Positions 1 through 6,366 of a stretch of 8,963 nucleotides of DNA are shown here, in pieces. Within the stretch, counting starts at the first letter, position 1. Every line of letters starts with the position of its first letter. The position numbers were made by a program, and so were the translations under genes. This stretch comes from an uncultured Verrucomicrobiota bacterium. Lineage in GTDB: Bacteria > Verrucomicrobiota > Verrucomicrobiia > Chthoniobacterales > SZAS-18. The stretch is taken from positions 1 through 8,963 of the forward strand of contig CALMVM010000003.1 in NCBI GenBank assembly GCA_937873255.1. Reading direction: 5' to 3'. The notes beneath the pieces are model-generated. The model was not told where the DNA came from and searched no databases. It was given only the letters and a program-made list of their open reading frames with translations.

Positions 1-48
1 GCACAACAGCATGGTCGGACGGTCCCGTACCTCTGAAATTGCTCCCCG

Positions 49-1029
49 TTGGCGGGCGGTTCGCATCGGTTCCACACAAAGTGTGGAAGAACCACGTTAC
101 CGTGGGAAGATCAGTGGCTCTGGGGCGGCGTGGGATTGTTGCTGTCCACCCCGCTGACCGTGTGCATCGTGGTGCTGGGACGCTACGTGCCGCAGTTCGA
201 ATTCCTGAACACGCTCCTGGGCGACGAGCCGGTGCTGCCGCAGGACGCGCGACTCTACCAACGCCTGCTCGCCGGCGATCAGGAGGAGGTTTCCCAGTTC
301 GTCGATGAATACCTGGCCGAACATCCGGCCGCCGAGTTTTACGACCGCGTGCTCGTCCCCGCGCTCAACCAGGCGCAGACCGACGCGCAAGCAGGCAACC
401 TCGGCAGCGACCGGCAGCAGTTCATCCTCCAGACCACGCGGACCCTGGTCGATGAGTTGCGTGAACGCCCCGCCCGGGAACTGATCCCCGACGCGGCGGC
501 GGATGCGTTCGTGGAGAATGCGCCGACCGATGTGCCGGCCGCACCGCCCGCGCGCATCCATCCGGAGGAGCTGCCGTTGCGCGTGCTGATCGTGCCGGTG
601 AAGACCGAGGCGGATGAACTGGCCGGGGATATGTTGGCGCACCTCTTCGCGCTCGGCGACGTGGGCAGCAAGACCCTTTCCCACAAGGCGCTCGCCAACG
701 AGGTGCTCGACGCCGTCGCCGCCGACGAGGTCGGCATCGTCTGTCTTTCGCTGGTGCGGCCGTTCGCGGTGATGCAGGCGCGCTACCTGACCAAACGGCT
801 GCGCAAACGCTTCCCGCAACTCAAGGTACTCATCGGCCTGTGGGACTCGAAACGTCCGTCGGTCGGTTCGCACCGCAACCTCCAAACGGTCCAGGCGGAC
901 TGGGTGGTCGAGTCCTTCGGCGGCGCGCTCGCCGAGATCTGCCCGCTGGTACATTGCCTGCCGAACCCGGCGCTCGAAAGCACTCCTGAAAACGCGCTCC
1001 GAGCGGCGGAAACGGTGCCGGCTGCCTGA
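49..1029 (+). CDS. AI-2E family (PerM/YdiK-like) transporter, 5'-truncated remnant keeping the C-terminal cytosolic tail
   Basis: The open frame is 326 codons from a TTG at 49; a stop lies in frame at 34-36, so it cannot extend left. From residue 19 (bases ~103 on) it matches the end of AI-2E family exporters: a last membrane helix (residues ~24-45, LLLSTPLTVCIVVLGRYVPQ) and the family's LLGDEPVL segment (residues 56-63). A helical linker follows (64-170). Residues ~177-300 form a Rossmann-like domain resembling a cobalamin-binding fold (PLRVLIVP, VCLSLVRPFAVMQARYL, KVLIGLWD), a tail seen in long members of this family. The other six or so membrane helices are absent, and residues 1-18 come from hairpin-rich unrelated sequence. 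It is therefore a broken gene, although the remaining frame is intact to its TGA. It converges on the EamA gene. Family assignment is firm; expression is doubtful. Confidence 0.75.
   Translation: MAGGSHRFHTKCGRTTLPWEDQWLWGGVGLLLSTPLTVCIVVLGRYVPQFEFLNTLLGDEPVLPQDARLYQRLLAGDQEEVSQFVDEYLAEHPAAEFYDRVLVPALNQAQTDAQAGNLGSDRQQFILQTTRTLVDELRERPARELIPDAAADAFVENAPTDVPAAPPARIHPEELPLRVLIVPVKTEADELAGDMLAHLFALGDVGSKTLSHKALANEVLDAVAADEVGIVCLSLVRPFAVMQARYLTKRLRKRFPQLKVLIGLWDSKRPSVGSHRNLQTVQADWVVESFGGALAEICPLVHCLPNPALESTPENALRAAETVPAA
70..105. repeat. Two tandem perfect hairpins at the AI-2E breakpoint
   Basis: Bases 70-77 (TTCCACAC) pair perfectly with 81-88 (GTGTGGAA) around a 3-base AAA loop. Four bases later 92-96 (CCACG) pairs with 101-105 (CGTGG) around TTAC. 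The pair sits exactly where AI-2E homology begins (~103). No T-tract follows, so a rho-independent terminator is unlikely. A mobile-element end or recombination site is possible but unproven. Confidence 0.55.
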
Positions 1030-1069
1030 CCCGCGCGGCCCGATCCCGGCTGGCGACGGTGGAAGCTCG

Positions 1070-1498
1070 TCAGACCGGCTTGAGCACGATGATCACGGCC
1101 CCGGCCAGAATGAGGCCGCCGCCGACCCACTGGTGCCAGGAAAGCCGCTCGCCCAAAAAGAGGGCCGCCAACGCGATGGCAAACACCACGCTGAGCTTGT
1201 CCACCGGAGCCACCTGCGAGGCCTCGCCCAACTGGAGCGCGCGGAAGTAGCACAGCCACGATAACCCCGTGGCCAGCCCGGAGAGCGCGAGGAACGTCCA
1301 GGTGCGCGGGGCGAGTTGCGCCACGCCGCGCGCCGCTCCCGTGGACGCGACCAGCACGCAGACAAAGATCAGGATCACCCCCGTACGGATGGCGGTGGCG
1401 AGGTTTGGGTCAACGCCCGTCACGCCGACCTTGGCCAGGATGGCGGTCAACGCCGCGAACACGGCAGAGCCGAGCGCCCAGAACATCCAGTTTGTCAT
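1070..1498 (-). CDS. Small EamA-family (DMT superfamily) transporter
   Basis: This 142-residue protein starts at ATG 1498 and contains a single EamA repeat: about five hydrophobic helices (residues ~3-20, 33-52, 65-85, 92-112 and 121-139). Typical EamA motifs are present: an N-terminal stretch running from WALGSAVFAALTAILAK, then SWLCYFRALQLGEASQVAPV, then a C-terminal LFLGERLSWHQWVGGGLILAG. Half-size, one-repeat EamA proteins of about 140 residues are a common type and probably work as dimers. The substrate is unknown; family members export metabolites or amino acids. It follows chrA after 76 bp in the same direction and may be cotranscribed. The GATC-TTTTTT-CCAC stretch before the start has no Shine-Dalgarno match. 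It ends 40 bp from the convergent AI-2E remnant. The sequence appears complete. Confidence 0.88.
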   Translation of the reverse strand: MTNWMFWALGSAVFAALTAILAKVGVTGVDPNLATAIRTGVILIFVCVLVASTGAARGVAQLAPRTWTFLALSGLATGLSWLCYFRALQLGEASQVAPVDKLSVVFAIALAALFLGERLSWHQWVGGGLILAGAVIIVLKPV

Positions 1499-1574
1499 GT
1501 GGAAAAAAGATCGGCGCAGATTTGGATGGCAAGTGAAAATCGGGCTATCTCAAAACACGCAAGTGTTGCTACGG

Positions 1575-2804
1575 TCAACCCGCAAGCAACCACGAGCCGA
1601 CGGCTGCCGCCAAGCCGACGACCAACCAGGGCGGACACTTCCAGAAGACCAGCAGGCCAAAGGCCGCCAGTGCCAACACGAAATCGGCGGGCGCTTGGAC
1701 CGCGCTCGTCCAGACCGGTTGGTAAAGCGCCGCCAAAAGCAGTCCGACGACCGCCGCGTTCGCTCCCTGCAATATCCCTCGTGCGCCCGCACGCCGTCGC
1801 ACCCCTTCCCAGAACGGGAGCACGCCCGCGACGAGCAATCCCGTCGGCAGATAGATGGCTCCCAGGCACAGCAGCGCCCCTGCCCAGCCGCGCGGACGCG
1901 GCGCGGTAAGACTCGCGCCGAGGTAGGCGGCAAAGGTGAACAGGGGACCGGGCACGGCCTGCGCCAGCCCATAGCCCGCCAGAAAACGGTCGCGGCTGAT
2001 CCAGCCCGGCGGCACCGTCTCGGCCTGCAAAAGCGGCAGCACGACGTGCCCCCCGCCGAAGACCAGGGCACCCGAGCGGTAGAAGCCGTCGAAAACGGCC
2101 ACGCCCGGGCTACCGGTGGCCGCGCGCAGCCACGGCAGGCCCAGGAGCAAAACGAAGAACAGCGCGAGGGCGGCCAGCGCGCCCCGGCGTCCGAGTCCCA
2201 GCACCGTCAGGGCAGCCGTGGGCGCTGGCGTTGGCAAGGCAAGGTCCACCCGCAGGAAAGCCCAGCCGAAGAGTCCGCCCACTGCCAGCACGGCCGCCTG
2301 CGTCCAAGCGTGCGCTGAGAGCACGAGCGCGAGGGCGCACGCGACGAAAGCCACCGAGGCGCGCACCCGGTCCGGGCAGAGCCGCGTCGCCATCGTCCAG
2401 ACCGCCTGCGCCACCACCGCCACGGCGGCGAGCTTCAGCCCCCGGAGCCAACCGGCGTGGCTCGCCCCGTCGCCCAACGCCGCGACCCCATAGCCGCAGA
2501 GCGTCATCGCCACGGCCGAGGGCAAGGTGAAGCCCAACCACGCCAGCAAGCCGCCGGGCAGGCCGCCGCGCAACAGACCGATGGCAAAGCCCAACTGGCT
2601 GCTGGCCGGCCCCGGCAAAAACTGGCAGAGCGCCACCAGGTCCGCGTAGGCTGCCTCCGAGAGCCAGCGCCGACGCTGCACGTACTCGGCGTGGAAGTAG
2701 CCCAGGTGCGCCACCGGCCCGCCGAAAGAAGTACAACCCAGCCGGAGCGCCACGACGAAGATTTCCCCCAAGGAAACGGCGGGCGAGTTTCGTGTCCCTG
2801 ACAT
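1575..2804 (-). CDS. chrA: Chromate transporter, CHR family, two-domain long form
   Basis: ChrA-type proteins are inner-membrane transporters that expel chromate, probably by proton antiport; some homologues handle sulfate or other oxyanions. The 409-residue length fits the long two-domain form. The N-terminal half has the CHR signature FGGPVAHLGYFH (residues ~27-38) and CQFLPGPASSQLGFAIG (~60-76). The C-terminal half repeats it as LVFGGGHVVLPLLQ (~247-260) and GYGLAQAVPGPLFTFAAYLG (~277-296). About ten hydrophobic helices are visible. I chose ATG 2804; a TTG at 2816 in the same frame would add four residues. Neither has a clear ribosome binding site. Only ~21 bp separate it from the stop of the upstream mbfA-like gene, so the two very likely share a transcript. 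The frame is intact. The family is sure; chromate as the real substrate is inferred. Confidence 0.93.
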   Translation of the reverse strand: MSGTRNSPAVSLGEIFVVALRLGCTSFGGPVAHLGYFHAEYVQRRRWLSEAAYADLVALCQFLPGPASSQLGFAIGLLRGGLPGGLLAWLGFTLPSAVAMTLCGYGVAALGDGASHAGWLRGLKLAAVAVVAQAVWTMATRLCPDRVRASVAFVACALALVLSAHAWTQAAVLAVGGLFGWAFLRVDLALPTPAPTAALTVLGLGRRGALAALALFFVLLLGLPWLRAATGSPGVAVFDGFYRSGALVFGGGHVVLPLLQAETVPPGWISRDRFLAGYGLAQAVPGPLFTFAAYLGASLTAPRPRGWAGALLCLGAIYLPTGLLVAGVLPFWEGVRRRAGARGILQGANAAVVGLLLAALYQPVWTSAVQAPADFVLALAAFGLLVFWKCPPWLVVGLAAAVGSWLLAG

Positions 2805-2825
2805 GGCGGCATCCAAGGGGGATCA

Positions 2826-3785
2826 TCACGCCGAACCGATCAAGATGCCGACGATGAACACGAGCACGCCGCCGACGACAACCTGGAACGTGGCGCTGAG
2901 CAGCGGGGTGTCCATGTAGCGGTGTCTGATCCAGGCGATCACGGCCAACTCAACGGCCACCACGACGACGGCCACGCACATGGCGTAGTAAAAACTGGTG
3001 ATCAGAAAGGGCAGCGTGTGCCCGATGCCTCCCGCCGTGGTCATCAACCCGCACACCAGCCCGCGCGTCCACGGATGCCCGCGCCCGCTCAAGACGCCGT
3101 CGTCCGAGAGGGCTTCGGCGAATCCCATGGAGATGCCCGCCCCGATGGAAGCCGCCATGCCCACCAGAAACGCCGTCCAACTGTTGTGCGCGGCGAGCGC
3201 GGCGGCGAACACCGGTGCCAGCGTGGACACGCTGCCGTCCATCAACCCGGCCAAGCCCGGCTGGACCACCTGCAACACGAAGCGCCGCCGTTCCGACTCG
3301 TCTTCTTTTTCTCGTGCGCCGGATGCCTTCTGCTGTTCGTCCATCGCCTCCGCCAGGCCGTGGTGTTTGGTTTCCTCCGCCGCCAGGTCGCCGAGGAGTT
3401 GGCGCACGCCCGCGTCGCTGGTCTGAGTGATGGCCGCGCGGTAGAAGCCGCGTGCTTCCTCCTCCATCGTCTCCACCTCGCGCCGGATCATCGGCAAGGT
3501 CAGCAGGGCATGGGTCCATAGGGGCTTGCGCGCGAGAAAACCTTTCACGTCCTGGCGGCGGATCAGCGGGATGTGCTCGCCGAAGCGTTCCCGATAGTGG
3601 CCGACGAGGCGATGCCGGTGGTCGTCCTCCTCATCGTGCATGGCGAGCAGGGTCCTGGCGGTGTCGGGGAAATCGCCGCCGATGCGCCGCGCCAGGTCGG
3701 CATAGATGCGGCCGTCTTCTTCTTCGGACTGGATGGCGAGAGCGAGCATCTCCTGCACGGTCAGATCCTCGAGCGTCTTGGGCAT
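2826..3785 (-). CDS. mbfA: Membrane-bound ferritin-like/VIT1 fusion (Er-VIT1, MbfA-type iron/manganese exporter)
   Basis: The 319-residue protein (ATG 3785) has two parts. Residues ~8-150 form an erythrin/ferritin-like four-helix domain with the expected di-iron ligands: Glu in SEEEDGR (~21-23), an ExxH at 53-56 (EDDH), Glu in METMEEEA-like helix 3 (~105-110) and a second ExxH at 138-141 (ETKH). Residues ~170-319 form a VIT1/CCC1 membrane domain with [27 protein letters not shown] and about five helices. Characterised MbfA proteins of Agrobacterium and Bradyrhizobium export iron (and possibly manganese) and protect against iron and peroxide stress. The same frame stays open up to 4151, but those 122 extra residues belong to a neighbouring remnant; the 3785 start gives the usual family length of ~320. 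It heads a likely operon with chrA. No Irr-type box was recognised. Confidence 0.92.
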   Translation of the reverse strand: MPKTLEDLTVQEMLALAIQSEEEDGRIYADLARRIGGDFPDTARTLLAMHDEEDDHRHRLVGHYRERFGEHIPLIRRQDVKGFLARKPLWTHALLTLPMIRREVETMEEEARGFYRAAITQTSDAGVRQLLGDLAAEETKHHGLAEAMDEQQKASGAREKEDESERRRFVLQVVQPGLAGLMDGSVSTLAPVFAAALAAHNSWTAFLVGMAASIGAGISMGFAEALSDDGVLSGRGHPWTRGLVCGLMTTAGGIGHTLPFLITSFYYAMCVAVVVVAVELAVIAWIRHRYMDTPLLSATFQVVVGGVLVFIVGILIGSA

Positions 3786-3911
3786 CGCTGAGTATGCGCC
3801 GAAAACCGGTCCGCTCCAATGGAAGTTGCTGCCTCGAAACGGCAGCAGGTCGGGCAGGTCTGTTTCCCTCGCCACCCGAAACGAAGATGAACCCGCGCCA
3901 CACCATTTTGG

Positions 3912-4105
3912 GCGGTAATGGGCCGCAGCCACGCAGGCAGGCACGTTCCAGTAGAGGGGGCGAAGGCCGGTGATTTTACCGGCCCTGACGGCGACCACCT
4001 GTGTCATGGGCAGTTCCATCCATTCACCCGTTGCCCGATGCGGGTTGCCAGCGTGCCTACGATGACCTCGGCGGCGCTCACCTCGGACAGCGCGCGCGCA
4101 ATGGC
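3912..4105 (-). pseudogene. NTF2/SnoaL-like protein, C-terminal fragment with frameshift
   Basis: Reading leftward, bases ~4025-3921 encode [18 protein letters not shown] followed by [16 protein letters not shown]. This is the typical last two strands of an NTF2-like/SnoaL (ketosteroid-isomerase fold) protein. Just upstream, bases ~4105-4030 encode [20 protein letters not shown] in a different frame, which fits the preceding part of the same fold. The frames switch within ~4023-4035, around a GAATGGATGG stretch, so a small deletion is likely. The usual stop after the last strand is missing, so the frame runs on into the mbfA-like gene. The first half of the protein is absent, and the right edge joins the xanthine-dehydrogenase fragment in frame. 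The C-terminal match is good; the upstream part is inference. Confidence 0.5.
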
Positions 4106-4390
4106 GCGCTTGTTGCACGCCGGAAACACCGGGTCGTAGAAATAATAACACCGCGTCCGCTGCAGGAGGTTGCCACCGGTCGTGGCCATGTTGCGCAACT
4201 GTGCCGAAGCTCCGGCCAAGACCGCCTGAATCAACAACGGGTAATGCTCCGCGATGAGCGGGCGCGCGGCCAGGTCCGAGTTGCGTGCCAGCGCGCCGAC
4301 ACGCACACCTTTTCCGCCGGGGAGTTCTTCTATTTTGGCGAGGTCGAGTCGGCTGATGTCCACGAGGTGGTCTGGCGCCTCCACGCCAAG
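4106..4390 (-). pseudogene. Xanthine dehydrogenase family, FAD-binding subunit M, internal fragment
   Basis: Bases 4390-4106 encode about 95 residues from the FAD-binding (PCMH-type) subunit of molybdenum hydroxylases (XdhB/YagS/CoxM-like). Visible motifs are [15 protein letters not shown], then [32 protein letters not shown], and [16 protein letters not shown], where the final Cys region normally continues into GSGC. The N-terminal GGTNLVDLM flavin-binding loop and everything after CNKR are missing. Intact subunits have about 270-340 residues. The open frame continues to an ATG at 4447, but the first ~19 residues do not resemble the family. No partner large subunit or 2Fe-2S subunit lies nearby. 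It is a remnant cut at both ends. Confidence 0.72.
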
Positions 4391-4406
4391 CGAAACCGCG
4401 CGACTC

Positions 4407-4458
4407 CTTGACGGTTCGATGGCAGTAAAGTTGGCCACGTCAGCCATGACCCGTCAAG
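4407..4458. repeat. 8-bp inverted repeat spanning the junction between two gene remnants
   Basis: CTTGACGG at 4407-4414 is matched by its exact reverse complement CCGTCAAG at 4451-4458. The 36-bp spacer and the arms cover the stretch between the start of xanthine-dehydrogenase homology (4390) and the start of LysR homology (~4453). This short a repeat can occur by chance. The position is what makes it notable. Confidence 0.4.
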
Positions 4459-4811
4459 CAACGGCACGAATGCCTGCTGCTCTGCAACCCGGCGACCGGC
4501 CTGCCTCATTCGTGGGATTTTGTGCGCGGCCACAGGCGGCTCTCCGCGCTGCCGGTGACCGGCCGCTTGCTGGTCAACGATGCGCACACCTACCGGGAAG
4601 CGTGTCTGGCCGGCCTGGGCGTCGCCCGGTTGCTGCACGTCGGCATCGATGCCTTTCTGAAGTCGGGCAAGCTGGTCGAATTGTTCCCGGCTTGGGGGGA
4701 CGAGTGTTACCCGCTCTGGGCTTACTACCCCTCCCGGCAGTTCATGCCCGCCAAAGTCCAGGCGCTGCTGAGCTCCTGGAAACCTTGCCAAAGGAAGGGG
4801 TCATCCGATAA
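4453..4811 (+). pseudogene. LysR-family regulator, C-terminal effector-domain fragment with late frameshift
   Basis: Bases ~4453 onward encode the last third of a LysR-type regulator: HECLLLCNPATGLPHSWDFV, LLVNDAHTYREACLAGLGVA, GKLVELFPAWG and PLWAYYPSRQFMPAKVQALL. The helix-turn-helix and the first effector subdomain are missing; a stop lies in frame at 4447-4449. Near 4768-4780 the frame breaks. The current frame continues as SSWKPCQRKG to a stop at 4860, whereas the alternative frame gives LETLPKEGVIR and a stop at 4809-4811, which is a natural LysR ending. Loss of one base there explains both. A GTG at 4522 could open a 112-codon frame, but it would begin inside the effector domain. It is non-functional as a DNA-binding regulator. 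Its original target may have been a divergent neighbour, but none survives intact. Confidence 0.75.
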
Positions 4812-4815
4812 CCGG

Positions 4816-4829
4816 TCGGCCATGGCCGA
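4816..4829. repeat. 14-bp perfect palindrome after the LysR remnant
   Basis: TCGGCCATGGCCGA reads the same on both strands. It lies five bases after the presumed original stop of the LysR remnant and ~90 bp from the convergent antiporter's stop. There is no loop and no T-tract, so it is a poor terminator. It could be a site for a dimeric protein or chance in GC-rich DNA. Confidence 0.25.
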
Positions 4830-4915
4830 ATCGCCGAAACGGAGTGCGCCACCGCTCTGAAGGACCGCCGGGAGGCTCCTACGAGATTTGAGACGCGGGA
4901 CAGGTTCGCGGCGTT

Positions 4916-6193
4916 CTACCTGGATGGTTCCGGCAGATCCATCTTTGGCATGAACAACAAACGCCGTAGCATCAACGGAAACGTCAGCCCCTGCACGACG
5001 ACCGAAAACACCACGACCACGTAGGTCACCGTCAGCAGCACCTCGCGCTGACGGCCGCCGGGCAGCGACAACGCCAGGGCCACCGGGATGCCGCCGCGCA
5101 ACCCGCCCCAGGTCAACAGCCGCACGCTGCCCACCGGAAACGGCCGGCCGGGTTCGGGCCAGCTGACCGTCAGCAACGCGCCGATGCTCAGCCAGCGCGC
5201 GGCGAGCACCACCGGCACGGCCGCCAACCCGGCCAGGAGCGCGCCGCCGGTCGGATGCAGGGAAAGCACCGCCAGCCCGATCAGCACGAAGAGCACGGCG
5301 TTGAGGATGCCGTCGACCAGTTCCCAGAAATCATCCAGCCGCCCCCGGCTCTGCTCGGACATGACGCGGTGGCGGGCGAGGTTGCCCACGATCAACCCCG
5401 ACACGACGATGGCCAGCGGCCCCGAGATGCCCAGAGCCTGGGCCAGGGCGTAACCGCCCGCCACCGTCGCCAGCGTCAGAAAAACTTCCACGCTGTAGTC
5501 GTCCACGGTTTTGAGTAATTGATAGGCCGTCCAGCCGAGCAGAAAGCCCAAGCCGAGGCCGCCGGCAACCTGCCGCAGCAGCAGGAGCCAGAAGTGTGGC
5601 CAGTCCGGTTGCGGCCCTCCCCCGTGGCCCAGCAACTGGTAGCAGGCGACGAAGGCGACCACGCCGATGCCGTCGTTGAAGAGCGACTCGCCCGCGATGC
5701 CGGTTTCCAGCATGCGCGGTGCCCCGGCGCGGCGCAGCATGTCGAGCACGGCCACGGGGTCCGTGGGCGAGATCATCGCGCCGAACACCAGGCAGTATAC
5801 CCACGGCACGTCCAGGCCCAATGCCCCGAAGACCCAGCCCATCATCGTGGCCACGAAAAAGAGCGTCAGCACCACGCCCAGGGTCGCCAGGATGGTGACG
5901 GGCCAGCGGTGCTCGTGCAGCTCGTCGAGCCGCACATGGATGGAGCCGGCGAAGAGCAGGTAGCCCAGCAACCCGTCCATCAGCGTCGTGCCGAAGTCGA
6001 TCCGGCCCGCGGAGGCTTGCACCTGCTGCGACCAACCGGCGCCCAGCTGGTTGGCGAGCAGGACCGACAGGGAAACGCCCAGGGAAAACAGGACCAGGGC
6101 GATGGTCGTCGGCAACTTCAGGAAGCGGGCATTCAGGTACGTGGCCAGCCCCGAGAAGGTCAGCAACAGCGCGATCAGCGAGGGAATATGCAT
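4916..6193 (-). CDS. CPA1-family Na+(K+)/H+ antiporter, NhaP/YjcE type
   Basis: This 425-residue inner-membrane protein, with about 12 hydrophobic helices, exchanges cytosolic Na+ or K+ for protons. The CPA1 hallmarks are present: GAMISPTDPVAVLDMLRR with the Thr-Asp-Pro unwound helix (Thr144, Asp145) and GESLFNDGIGVVAF with the Asn-Asp pair (Asn173, Asp174) that marks electroneutral exchange. A conserved TWGGLRGGIPVALALSLP lies near the C-terminus. The N-terminus MHIPSLIALLLTFSGLATYL matches related antiporters, so ATG 6193 is chosen; ATG 6214 would add seven residues, and the frame stays open to 6328 without family similarity. No Shine-Dalgarno is seen at either ATG. There is no C-terminal RCK/TrkA or cyclic-nucleotide domain, as the protein ends shortly after the last helix. 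It diverges from kdpA across 173 bp, so the two may share a control region for osmotic or ionic stress. The ion specificity is not readable from sequence. Confidence 0.92.
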   Translation of the reverse strand: MHIPSLIALLLTFSGLATYLNARFLKLPTTIALVLFSLGVSLSVLLANQLGAGWSQQVQASAGRIDFGTTLMDGLLGYLLFAGSIHVRLDELHEHRWPVTILATLGVVLTLFFVATMMGWVFGALGLDVPWVYCLVFGAMISPTDPVAVLDMLRRAGAPRMLETGIAGESLFNDGIGVVAFVACYQLLGHGGGPQPDWPHFWLLLLRQVAGGLGLGFLLGWTAYQLLKTVDDYSVEVFLTLATVAGGYALAQALGISGPLAIVVSGLIVGNLARHRVMSEQSRGRLDDFWELVDGILNAVLFVLIGLAVLSLHPTGGALLAGLAAVPVVLAARWLSIGALLTVSWPEPGRPFPVGSVRLLTWGGLRGGIPVALALSLPGGRQREVLLTVTYVVVVFSVVVQGLTFPLMLRRLLFMPKMDLPEPSR

Positions 6194-6366
6194 GGCGGAC
6201 GGTTTTGTCTGCATAGCCCGCCCGCTTCGGTGACTCCACTGTTTTCGATCCCACGGGGCCGAACTCGAACGCGGCAGGCAGGCAAGCACGCCGATCACGC
6301 TGGAAGTGGAGGCTGGGAAACTGGGCAAGTTGCCGTTGCCGCCGCTTCGTTTTAGTTTCGGCCAGC
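6194..6366. promoter_or_regulatory. Divergent control region between the antiporter gene and kdpA
   Basis: This 173-bp gap must hold the promoters of both diverging transporters. I see no kdpF-like mini-ORF, which sits just before kdpA in enterobacteria, and no strong -35/-10 pair. A TTGCCG at 6330-6335 lies too close to a poor TTTAGT (6351-6356) to be convincing. The stretch before kdpA (6351-6359) is the only T-rich patch. No riboswitch was recognised; a ydaO/c-di-AMP-type one would be expected to be longer. Confidence 0.35.

Noticed and set aside
97..954. A 285-codon minus-strand frame opposite the AI-2E remnant
   Set aside because: The plus strand has clear family similarity; this frame has none and is a mirror effect of codon bias.
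1554..1567. AACAC-4-GTGTT hairpin just after the chrA stop
   Set aside because: The stem has five base pairs, mostly A-T, and only a short T run follows on the minus strand. It is too weak to call a terminator.
1269..2318. A 349-codon plus-strand frame over the EamA and chrA genes
   Set aside because: It is antisense to two recognised transporters and is Gln/Arg/Ala-rich without any motif.
6330..6356. TTGCCG ... TTTAGT as a kdpA promoter
   Set aside because: The spacer is 15 bp, the -10 is poor and it sits within 11 bp of the start codon, so it is not credible as a sigma-70 promoter.
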